Shown: positions 51,435 through 59,359 of the stretch, piece by piece | How the letters are laid out: each line of letters begins with the position of its first letter | How positions within the stretch are numbered: the stretch's first letter is position 1 | Assembly (NCBI GenBank): GCA_001916965.1 | Contig: MNTL01000005.1 | Coordinates: 63,063-127,062, forward strand | Length of the DNA stretch: 64,000 nucleotides | Source of the DNA: Roseburia sp. CAG:10041_57 | GTDB lineage: Bacteria > Bacillota > Clostridia > Lachnospirales > Lachnospiraceae | Direction: 5' to 3' | Notes under the pieces: model-generated | Told to the model about the DNA's origin: nothing | Database searches by the model: none | The model's input: the letters and a program-made list of their open reading frames with translations, nothing else | Made by a program: the position numbers and the translations under genes

Positions 51435-52808
51435 ATGAAACAACAGACACAGAATAATCCCCTGGGAACAGACGCTGTATCAGGATTAATGGTAAAATTC
51501 GCAATACCAAGCATCGTAGCCATGCTGGTAGGCGCATTATACAATATCGTAGATCAGCTATTCATTGGACAGGCAGTAGGAACACTTGGAAATGCAGCAA
51601 CAAACATCGCATTTCCACTTACCACCTCCTGTCTGGCGTTGGCATTACTATTTGGAATAGGAGGTGCTTCCTGTTTTAACCTTACAATGGGAGAGGGTAA
51701 TCGGGAAAAGGCAGCATATTATATCGGCAATGCAGTCAGCATGCTATTCTTATGCGGACTGGCATTATGCCTCATCACACAGCTTTTTCTGACTTCATTG
51801 CTCAAGTTCTTCGGCGCACCGCAGGACGTATTGCCATATGCACAGGAATATGTTCGTATCACCGCTTTGGGCTTTCCTTTTCTGCTGCTGACGACAGGTG
51901 GCGGACATCTGATTCGTGCTGACGGCAATCCACGAATGACTATGATCTGTAACCTGACTGGTGCAATCATCAATACAGTATTGGATGCCTTGTTCGTTAT
52001 GGTCTTTCAGATGGGCATGGCGGGAGCAGCCCTTGCCACAGTGATCGGACAGGTGATATCAGCAGTAATTGTAATCTGTTATCTGTACCATTTTAAGACT
52101 GTTCCGCTGGAAAAGAAGCACCTGATCGTGAACATGGAATATACAGGTAAAATTGCATCTATCGGAGCAGCTTCCTTCTTTAATCAGCTTGCAATGATGG
52201 TTGTACAGATTGTGTTGAATAATTCATTGAAGCACTATGGTGCATTGTCCATATATGGAGAAGCAATTCCCATTGCCTGCGCTGGCATTGTTATGAAGGT
52301 GAACCAGGTCTTCTTCTCTATTGTTATAGGAATCGGACAGGGCAGTCAGCCGATAGAGAGCTTTAACTATGGAGCCAGACAATATGACAGAGTGCGTAAG
52401 GCATACTGGCTTGCGTCTGTGGCAGGAGGCAGTATCTCGGCTATTTCGTTCATATTATTCCAGCTATTCCCCAGACAGATTATCGGATTGTTTGGCGAAG
52501 GCTCCACGGAATATTATCAGTTTGGAATCAGCTATTTCAGAGTATTCTTATTCTTTACCTGGGTGAATTTCATGCAGCCGATTACATCGACTTTCTTTAC
52601 TTCCATTGGCAAGCCGGTAAAAGGCATTTTCCTGTCATTGACGAGACAGATTCTGTTTCTTTTACCATTGGTCATCCTGCTGCCATTATTTATGGGAATC
52701 GATGGAATCTTATACGCAGGACCGATAGCAGATGGATTGGCAGCAGTTGTGACCATTGTTATGGCGTTGGTAGAGTTTGGACAGATGAAGAAGCTGGAAA
52801 AGGCATAG
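51435..52808 (+). CDS. MATE-family multidrug/sodium antiporter
   Basis: 457 residues, twelve hydrophobic helices in two MatE halves. Near the N-terminus GLMVKFAIPSIVAMLVGALY and IVDQLFIGQAVG are typical, as is the second-half IGIGQGSQPIESFNYGARQY. MATE proteins export cationic compounds in exchange for Na+ or H+. ATG 51435 is chosen because a promoter lies just upstream of it; the ribosome binding site is weak. A NUDIX gene follows after 13 nt. Confidence 0.88.
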   Translation: MKQQTQNNPLGTDAVSGLMVKFAIPSIVAMLVGALYNIVDQLFIGQAVGTLGNAATNIAFPLTTSCLALALLFGIGGASCFNLTMGEGNREKAAYYIGNAVSMLFLCGLALCLITQLFLTSLLKFFGAPQDVLPYAQEYVRITALGFPFLLLTTGGGHLIRADGNPRMTMICNLTGAIINTVLDALFVMVFQMGMAGAALATVIGQVISAVIVICYLYHFKTVPLEKKHLIVNMEYTGKIASIGAASFFNQLAMMVVQIVLNNSLKHYGALSIYGEAIPIACAGIVMKVNQVFFSIVIGIGQGSQPIESFNYGARQYDRVRKAYWLASVAGGSISAISFILFQLFPRQIIGLFGEGSTEYYQFGISYFRVFLFFTWVNFMQPITSTFFTSIGKPVKGIFLSLTRQILFLLPLVILLPLFMGIDGILYAGPIADGLAAVVTIVMALVEFGQMKKLEKA

Positions 52809-52821
52809 AGGGGAATAAAAT

Positions 52822-53379
52822 ATGCAGACGCTCATACAGGCAATACAGCACTATCAGCCTTATAATGAACAGGAAGAAAATGACAGACGGGTCATGTTAA
52901 AATTGTTGGAGACACAGCCTGATATTCTTGACAGGAGCAATCAGGTGGCTCATTTCTCAGCATCAGCCTGGGTATTGAATCAGAATCATACCAAGATACT
53001 GATGATTTATCATAATATATATCATTCATGGTCCTGGACCGGTGGACATGCAGATGGTGAGGCCAATCTGTTACAGGTAGCAGTCAGAGAAGTGCAGGAG
53101 GAGACAGGAGTGCAGAACATTAAAGAGCTTTCTGAGGATATCTTCTCCCTGGAGATTTTGACAGTAGACGGTCATGAGAAGAGGGGGAAATATGTCCCTT
53201 CGCATCTCCATCTGAACGTGACATATCTGTTGGAAGCAGATGAAGAGGAAATCCTTCGTATCAAACCGGATGAGAACAGCGGTGTGAAGTGGTTTACTCC
53301 TGATGAAGCTCTGAAAGCATGCTCAGAACCATGGATGATAGAGAGGGTATATCGGAAACTGATTAACAAATTACAATAA
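52822..53379 (+). CDS. NUDIX hydrolase
   Basis: 185 residues. The Nudix box is GGHADGEANLLQVAVREVQE followed by ETG, residues about 74-96; the REVQEETG core is intact. Family enzymes cleave nucleoside diphosphate derivatives using Mg2+. The N-terminal 45 residues are helical and extra to the core. It lies between a MATE exporter and a GH13 gene with short gaps (13 and 26 nt), so the three may be co-transcribed. Substrate unknown. Confidence 0.87.
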   Translation: MQTLIQAIQHYQPYNEQEENDRRVMLKLLETQPDILDRSNQVAHFSASAWVLNQNHTKILMIYHNIYHSWSWTGGHADGEANLLQVAVREVQEETGVQNIKELSEDIFSLEILTVDGHEKRGKYVPSHLHLNVTYLLEADEEEILRIKPDENSGVKWFTPDEALKACSEPWMIERVYRKLINKLQ

Positions 53380-53405
53380 ATTCATTAAAGAAAGGATAAA
53401 CGAAT

Positions 53406-54962
53406 ATGAACAACACAAGAAAACAACCTGAATGGCTGGATGATGCAATCTTTTATGAAATTTATCCACAGTCTTTTCAGGACACAAATGCAGATGGAAT
53501 TGGAGACATCAATGGTATTACCAGGAGACTGGATTATATCAAGGGATTAGGCTGTAACGCAATATGGATTAATCCATGCTTCCAGTCGCCTTATGGTGAT
53601 GCCGGATATGATGTGGAGGATTATTATACAGTAGCGCCCAGGTATGGTACGAATGAAGATCTGGCGAACCTGTTCAGAGAAGCACATGCCAAAGGAATGC
53701 ACGTCATTCTTGATCTTGTGCCGGGGCATACAGCGGTGACACATAAGTGGTTCAGGGAATCCATGAAAGCTGAGAAGAATGCATATACAGACAGATATAT
53801 CTGGACAGATAACATCTGGGAAGAGCCAAAAGGCATCGGATGCATCAGAGGCATATCAGATAGAGACGGTTCCTGTGTTGTGAATTTCTTCTCTCACCAG
53901 CCGGCACTGAATTATGGATATTATGAGCAGGATCGCCCTTGGCAGCAGTCCATGGATGATGAAGGTCCCAAGGCTACATTGGAAGCCATGAAGGACGTTA
54001 TGCGTTTCTGGCTGAAGATGGGCTGTGACGGTTTCCGTGTAGATATGGCTGGCTCTCTTGTAAAGAATGACCCTGAGGGAAAAGGCACGATTCGCCTGTG
54101 GCAGAATGTCAGAGAGTTCCTTGATCAGGAATTTCCACATGCGGCAATGGTTTCTGAATGGGGTGAGCCTGATAAATCCTTACAGGGTGGTTTCCATATG
54201 GATTTCCTGTTGCATTTTGGACCATCACATTATAATGATCTGTTCCGCTGCGAAGAACCTTTCTTCTCATCCAGAGGAAAAGGCGATGTAGCTGCCTTCG
54301 TAGAGAAATATATTGAGAATTATGAGAAATCAGAGAAGAAAGGACTCATCTGTATTCCTTCCGGTAATCATGATATGGACAGATTGGCAAGGGGCTTGCA
54401 CGGAGACGAGTTAAAAGTTGCTTTTGCATTCCTGCTGTCCATGCCTGGTGCGCCTTTTATCTACTATGGCGATGAGATTGGCATGCGTTATGTGGAAGGT
54501 CTTACGTCTGTAGAAGGTGGTTATAGCAGAACAGGTTCACGTTCTCCTATGCAGTGGGATGATGGAGTGAATGCAGGCTTCAGTACTGCAAGTGCTCAGA
54601 AGCTATATATCCAACAGGATAGCAGTGCAGACAGACCAACTGTTGAGAAGCAGACAGAAGATAAGGATTCTCTGTATCACGAGATCAGGAAGCTGATTGC
54701 TGTTAGAAAAGCACATGAAGCGTTGCTGAACAAAGGCGAGATCAACTTTGTATATGCAAAACATGGGACATATCCTCTGGCTTATGTCAGAAGCAGCGGA
54801 CAGGAGAAGATTCTGGTGGTGATCAATCCATCTGATCAGAAAGTACAGTTCCCTTATGAAGATAAGCTTGGAGAAGTACTTTATCAGTTTGGCGGTGCAG
54901 TAGAGAGTGATGGAAAAGTAGTCAGTGTGCAGCCACAATCTGCAGCTTTCATCAGATTATAA
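53406..54962 (+). CDS. GH13 alpha-glucosidase / oligosaccharide hydrolase
   Basis: 518 residues without a signal peptide. Catalytic residues of GH13: nucleophile D213 in CDGFRVDMAG, acid/base E251 in MVSEWGEP, and D323 in PSGNHDMDR. The N-terminus FYEIYPQSFQDTNADGIGDI and the C-terminal beta domain fit oligo-1,6-glucosidase or related cytoplasmic alpha-glucosidases; exact linkage cannot be told. AAAGGATAA precedes the start. A terminator follows. Confidence 0.92.
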   Translation: MNNTRKQPEWLDDAIFYEIYPQSFQDTNADGIGDINGITRRLDYIKGLGCNAIWINPCFQSPYGDAGYDVEDYYTVAPRYGTNEDLANLFREAHAKGMHVILDLVPGHTAVTHKWFRESMKAEKNAYTDRYIWTDNIWEEPKGIGCIRGISDRDGSCVVNFFSHQPALNYGYYEQDRPWQQSMDDEGPKATLEAMKDVMRFWLKMGCDGFRVDMAGSLVKNDPEGKGTIRLWQNVREFLDQEFPHAAMVSEWGEPDKSLQGGFHMDFLLHFGPSHYNDLFRCEEPFFSSRGKGDVAAFVEKYIENYEKSEKKGLICIPSGNHDMDRLARGLHGDELKVAFAFLLSMPGAPFIYYGDEIGMRYVEGLTSVEGGYSRTGSRSPMQWDDGVNAGFSTASAQKLYIQQDSSADRPTVEKQTEDKDSLYHEIRKLIAVRKAHEALLNKGEINFVYAKHGTYPLAYVRSSGQEKILVVINPSDQKVQFPYEDKLGEVLYQFGGAVESDGKVVSVQPQSAAFIRL

Positions 54963-54978
54963 TGAATAATAGAAATGA

Positions 54979-55008
54979 GAAGTCGAGCATAATGCCCGGC
55001 TTCTTTTT
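54979..55008 (+). terminator. Terminator after the GH13 gene
   Basis: 12-bp stem 54979-54990 / 54992-55003 with G-U pairs (inner bases form the loop), followed by TTTTT. Confidence 0.8.
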
Positions 55009-55049
55009 GCTATAAGTAAAAGTTATAACCAATCAAAAGAATTAATGAA

Positions 55050-55108
55050 TTGACGAATGAATATGTGTATGCTATTATCAATGCATAGAAAACCTACCGA
55101 ATTAGTGG
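55050..55108 (+). promoter_or_regulatory. Promoter and operator-like dyad of the seven-gene thiol operon
   Basis: TTGACG at 55050-55055, 17-nt spacer, TATTAT at 55073-55078. Ten to twenty bases past the expected start is an interrupted dyad, CTACCGAATTAGTGG (55094-55108), with C.AC..A.T..GT.G symmetry. The layout recalls repression sites of Rrf2-type cysteine regulators such as CymR. The promoter is clear; the regulator is a guess. Confidence 0.55.
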
Positions 55109-55141
55109 AGAATAAAAGGATAGAAAAGGAGAGTAAATAGA

Positions 55142-56365
55142 ATGGGATGCTGTGGAGTTGATTATACAAGTGCAGAGGATTTATTAAATGCATATACAGA
55201 TGAGGAAGCAAGAGCGCATGCAGAAGAGGTGGGAGTTGATCCAAGACCGAATGAAACAATCAGTGAGATTGACGAGACGGGAGCTTTTATCCGCCAGCCC
55301 AATGCATTTATTCAGCCTTTTGGTGATAAAGAAGGCAATCTGAAAGCAGAAGCAGACAGATATGCAATCTACTGGGCGGTAGGCTGTAACTGGTCAAACA
55401 GACCGGTAATTGTCAGAGATCTTTTAGGATTGCAGAACGTTATTCAGGATCAGTTAGTAACCAGATCAGGACAGACCAATGTATACGGACATGGCTTTGG
55501 AGATAAGCCGGAGCACAGAGATCCGATTACAGGAGCATATTTCCTGAGTGAATTTTATAAGAGAGCGAAGCCTGATTTTACAGGAAGAGCCACAACACCT
55601 ACATTGGTAGATATCGTGGAGAAAAAAGCAGTCAACAATGATTACCATAGATTGACCAATTATCTGGAAGTACAGTTCAGACCATTCCAACCGGCAGATG
55701 CACCTGATCTGTATCCTAAGAAATTCAGAAAGGAAATTGATGAATTCAATGACTGGTTATTCCCACATATCAACAACGGACATTATCGAATGGCTTTTTG
55801 CCAGTCACCGGAAGCATATGATGAAGCATATGAAGATTTCTATGATTCTTTGGAGAAATTAGACAAGAGGCTGGAAACAAACCGTTTCCTCTTCGGTGAT
55901 TACATAACAGACAGTGACGTAAGAGCATATGTTACTTTAGTCAGATGGGATGTCAGCTACTACCACAATGTAGGACCTGTGAAGAAGCCTATCAAGGATT
56001 ACAAGAACATATGGGGATATTTAAGGGAATTGAACACAATCCCGGCTTTTCATAATAACAGCAATGCAAAGACACTGGCACTTAATGGTATCAGAAAAGA
56101 CGGTAATTTCTTCAAAAGTTATAATGAAAGAATCCTTACCAAGGTAGATTTCGACAAACTGTGGGCAGATGATGGGGCAAGAAGAAAATTAAGCAAGACA
56201 CCTGATGAACTGTTCCTGAGACATCCGGCTGGAGAGACTTATGAAGAATATGCAGGTGAGATTTCCACAACTATATGGAACAGCCCGAACTGGGATGACA
56301 GAAATCCAAAGAATGGCATATTATCAGTAGATGCATCCATTAACCCTTTAAAAGACCTTTTATAA
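55142..56365 (+). CDS. Glutathionyl-hydroquinone reductase-like (Xi-class GST) protein
   Basis: 407 residues. Thioredoxin-fold N-terminal domain with the catalytic Cys at C82 in AVGCNWSNRPVIV (CPWAHR in classical enzymes), the DPITGAYFLSEFYKRA and TTPTLVDIVEKKAVNNDYHR blocks, then an all-helical GST C-terminal domain (RLETNRFLFGDYITDSDVRA). Xi-class enzymes reduce glutathionyl-quinones and cleave S-conjugates. The N-terminus MGCCGVDYTS has an extra Cys pair. AAAGGAGAG precedes the start. First gene of a tight operon ending at 62397. Which thiol it uses in this anaerobe is unknown. Confidence 0.85.
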   Translation: MGCCGVDYTSAEDLLNAYTDEEARAHAEEVGVDPRPNETISEIDETGAFIRQPNAFIQPFGDKEGNLKAEADRYAIYWAVGCNWSNRPVIVRDLLGLQNVIQDQLVTRSGQTNVYGHGFGDKPEHRDPITGAYFLSEFYKRAKPDFTGRATTPTLVDIVEKKAVNNDYHRLTNYLEVQFRPFQPADAPDLYPKKFRKEIDEFNDWLFPHINNGHYRMAFCQSPEAYDEAYEDFYDSLEKLDKRLETNRFLFGDYITDSDVRAYVTLVRWDVSYYHNVGPVKKPIKDYKNIWGYLRELNTIPAFHNNSNAKTLALNGIRKDGNFFKSYNERILTKVDFDKLWADDGARRKLSKTPDELFLRHPAGETYEEYAGEISTTIWNSPNWDDRNPKNGILSVDASINPLKDLL

Positions 56366-56392
56366 AAACAGATATATGCGGAGGAGCAGAGT

Positions 56393-57271
56393 ATGAAAAA
56401 CAAGATTTTGAATAGAGTGATAGCAACTATCGGAGTAACAGCAGTATTATTTGGAAGTTTAACAGGATGCGGTTCCACTTCTTCCGGCACAGATTCAGAA
56501 GCAGGCGTAACCAAAGTAACCGTGGCAACCAAGGGAAGCCCTGCACCGTACATGGTAGTAGATGAGAATAATGAAATCGGGGGAAGCGACATTGAGATTT
56601 TAAAGGCAATCTTCGAGAAGCTTCCACAGTACGAACTGGATATCATTAAGGCTGACGATCCTCTGACAGGATTGACCGGTGGCCTTTATGACCTGGCAGT
56701 AAACAACTATGCATGGAGAGACGAAAGAGGAGAGCTTTATTACTACAGTTTACCATACAAGACAGGATATGACGTATATATCCAGAGAAAAGATGATGAA
56801 CCATTGACAGGTTTACAGGATATCGCAGACAGAGGTTATAAGATCGAGGTAGGTGCAGGCAGCAACAAGGCATTGGCTTTGGAGAAATGGAATGAAGAGA
56901 ATCCTGACCATCAGATCGATATTATCTATTCAGAGTCTGATTTTCAGATTAAGTTCCAAAATATCGCAGATGGTAAGACAGATGTAGCGATTGATGATGG
57001 ACCTATCCTTGATACTTTGATCGGTCAGTTTGGTCTGGAAGATGAACTTGTAGGAAATACCATTGATGCAGATACACAGGAATTTATCAGCCCACATAAC
57101 AGTACTTATTTCCTTTTTGCAAAGGATGAGAAGGGCGCTGCACTGAGAGAAGATGTGGATAAAGCTCTGATTGAAATCAAGAATGACGGTACACTGGCAG
57201 AAATCCTGACAAAATATTTTGGTAAGGATACAAGCCCGGCAGATGATGATTTAAAGGCAACACCGAACTAG
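56393..57271 (+). CDS. Amino-acid ABC transporter substrate-binding lipoprotein
   Basis: 292 residues. Lipobox LTGC gives C26. SBP family 3 features: TKGSPAPYMVVDENNEIGGS, GGLYDLAVNNYAWRDERGEL, GYKIEVGAGSNKALALEKW. The sequence is of the polar amino acid or cystine type. A permease and ATPase of the same class are encoded downstream. The gap to the previous gene is 27 nt. The substrate is inferred as cystine or a cysteine S-conjugate only from context. Confidence 0.9.
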   Translation: MKNKILNRVIATIGVTAVLFGSLTGCGSTSSGTDSEAGVTKVTVATKGSPAPYMVVDENNEIGGSDIEILKAIFEKLPQYELDIIKADDPLTGLTGGLYDLAVNNYAWRDERGELYYYSLPYKTGYDVYIQRKDDEPLTGLQDIADRGYKIEVGAGSNKALALEKWNEENPDHQIDIIYSESDFQIKFQNIADGKTDVAIDDGPILDTLIGQFGLEDELVGNTIDADTQEFISPHNSTYFLFAKDEKGAALREDVDKALIEIKNDGTLAEILTKYFGKDTSPADDDLKATPN

Positions 57272-57300
57272 GAAATAAGGCGAAAGGAAAGTGGAATATT

Positions 57301-57819
57301 ATGGAAATATACAGAATAGAAAAAGGAACAGCAAAGGAATGGCTCTATAAAGCCTATGACTATATCAGAACGGACGCTTTTATATATGGCCAGAATATTC
57401 CAATTGAAGTAGAGTTCGGACATGATGAGCCGAAGGAAGAACTGGAAGCAATCGTGATCATAGAAGACCATAAGCCTGTTGCAGGCTGTAGAATTACATA
57501 TCCAAGAGAGGATATCGGTAAGATAGGACGTGTATGTGTCGTTCGTGAAAGACAGAAAAGCGGCGTAGGCCATGTTCTGATTGCAGAAGCCGAGAAGTGG
57601 ATCGCAGAAAGAGGCTGTCAGCATATCGTGATTAACTCACAGGATCGTGCAGCAGGCTTCTATGAAAGATGCGGATACAAACTGGTTCCGGGAGTAGATC
57701 CTGAGATATATGAGAATCATCCACCACGCAAGCAGGATTCCAAGGATAAAGAAGAACATAGAAACAAATTAGGATTCAGCTGCGTTCTGGTTGAAAAGTT
57801 TTTAGATAAAGAAGGATGA
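57301..57819 (+). CDS. GNAT N-acetyltransferase
   Basis: 172 residues. The acetyl-CoA binding motif RERQKSGVGHVLIAEAEKW and the C-terminal AAGFYERCGYKLVPGV pattern are typical of GNAT enzymes. Its size and its place inside an amino-acid ABC transporter operon resemble SnaA (YtmI) of the Bacillus S-alkylcysteine salvage operon, which N-acetylates S-(2-succino)cysteine. It overlaps the permease gene by 4 nt, so it is co-translated with the transporter. Confidence 0.85.
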   Translation: MEIYRIEKGTAKEWLYKAYDYIRTDAFIYGQNIPIEVEFGHDEPKEELEAIVIIEDHKPVAGCRITYPREDIGKIGRVCVVRERQKSGVGHVLIAEAEKWIAERGCQHIVINSQDRAAGFYERCGYKLVPGVDPEIYENHPPRKQDSKDKEEHRNKLGFSCVLVEKFLDKEG

Positions 57820-58559
57820 AACAAATGACTAAACTATTTGATTTTAAACAGGTTTTTACAAATATTCCCGAACTTCTGTTGAAATTGCCAGTGACATTGG
57901 AACTGGCTTTTCTGGCAATGATCATAGGCTTGGTACTTGGACTGATACTTGCAATCATTAAAATCAAGCAGATACCGGTACTGAAACAGATCGCCGGATT
58001 ATTCGTATCTATTGTAAGAGGAACCCCGGTTCTGGTACAGCTCTACATTGTATATTTTGGAGTTCCCATGTTCTTTAAATACATCAATGCAAAATACGGA
58101 ACAAACCTGGCAGTTGCCAATATTCCCGGATTCGTATATGCAGTACTTGCACTTGGGCTGAACTCATCGGCTTTTAGTTCTGAGATGATCCGATCTGCAT
58201 TATTAAGTGTAGATAAAGGGCAGGTAGAAGCTGCGCATGCATTGGGAATGACCTATGGACAGACATTGAGAAGAATCATTATTCCGGAAGCACTTACCGT
58301 AGCGCTTCCCACCATTGGAAATTCATTGATTTCCGCAATCAAAGGTACGTCACTGGCTTTTACCTGTGCAGTTGTAGAAATCACAGCACAAGGTAAGATT
58401 ATCGGTGGAAGAAATTACAGATATTTTGAAGTATACTGCTCACTGGCAATCATTTACTGGATTGTGACTGTAATTATAGAGCAGATTCTGAAATTTACAG
58501 AGAAGAAGCTGGCAATACCTGATCAGGTAGAGAACTTTGCCGGTGAAAACGAAGTCTGA
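57816..58559 (+). CDS. Amino-acid ABC transporter permease
   Basis: 247 residues (an ATG at 57825 is an alternative). Four to five membrane helices and the EAA-loop region (KGQVEAAHALGMTYGQTLRR IIIPEA in two blocks), with VRGTPVLVQLYIVYFGVP typical of HisM/cystine-type permeases. Overlaps the GNAT stop. Pairs with the ATPase 17 nt downstream. Confidence 0.92.
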   Translation: MKQMTKLFDFKQVFTNIPELLLKLPVTLELAFLAMIIGLVLGLILAIIKIKQIPVLKQIAGLFVSIVRGTPVLVQLYIVYFGVPMFFKYINAKYGTNLAVANIPGFVYAVLALGLNSSAFSSEMIRSALLSVDKGQVEAAHALGMTYGQTLRRIIIPEALTVALPTIGNSLISAIKGTSLAFTCAVVEITAQGKIIGGRNYRYFEVYCSLAIIYWIVTVIIEQILKFTEKKLAIPDQVENFAGENEV

Positions 58560-58576
58560 TAGATAGGAGAGAGACT

Positions 58577-59347
58577 ATGAGCTTTATAGAAATCAAAGAC
58601 CTTCATAAGAAATATAAGGATAATGTTGTCCTCAACGGTATTAACCTGTCTATTGAAAAAGGCAATGTAATCGGTATTATCGGCCCCTCCGGTACAGGCA
58701 AATCTACCATACTTCGCTGCATCAACCAGCTGGAGATACCTGAAAAAGGCAGCATCGTAATCAATGGAAAAGAGATAGACCTGTCTAATAAGAAGAATAA
58801 AAAAGATATTCTGGAATTAAGACAGAATACAGGAATGGTATTTCAGTCCTTTAATCTTTTTGAAAGAAAGACAGCCCTTGAAAATGTAGAAGAAGGACTG
58901 ATTGTGGTTCAGAAGAAATCTAAGGAAGAAGCCAAGAAGATTGCTCTGGAAGAGTTGAGAAGAGTCGGCATGATAAATTGGGCAAACCACTATCCAAGAC
59001 ATCTCTCCGGTGGACAAAGACAAAGAGTCGCAATTGCCAGAGCATTGGCAATGCGCCCACAGCTTCTGCTTCTGGATGAGCCGACCTCCGCACTTGATCC
59101 CGAGATGGTAGGAGAAGTACTGGAAGTTATCAAACAGATCGCAGCAGAAGGACTTACCATGATTCTGGTTTCTCATGAAATGGCTTTTGTTAGAAATGTA
59201 TCAAATCGTGTTATCTTCGTGGATAAAGGCGTGATTGTAGAAGACGGCACACCCAAACAGGTATTCAAAGAGCCTAAGAATGAAAGAACGAAAGAATTTC
59301 TGGAGAAAATGCATACTCTGGAAAGAGAACCGGAGTATATCATATAG
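58577..59347 (+). CDS. Amino-acid ABC transporter ATPase
   Basis: 256 residues. Walker A GPSGTGKST (36-44), Q-loop MVFQSFNLFERKTALENV, signature LSGGQRQRVAIARA, Walker B LLLLDEPTSALDPEMVGEV, H-loop LVSHEMAFVR. Polar amino-acid class. AGGAGAGAG precedes the start. Confidence 0.93.
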   Translation: MSFIEIKDLHKKYKDNVVLNGINLSIEKGNVIGIIGPSGTGKSTILRCINQLEIPEKGSIVINGKEIDLSNKKNKKDILELRQNTGMVFQSFNLFERKTALENVEEGLIVVQKKSKEEAKKIALEELRRVGMINWANHYPRHLSGGQRQRVAIARALAMRPQLLLLDEPTSALDPEMVGEVLEVIKQIAAEGLTMILVSHEMAFVRNVSNRVIFVDKGVIVEDGTPKQVFKEPKNERTKEFLEKMHTLEREPEYII

Positions 59348-59359
59348 GGAGATTATAAT

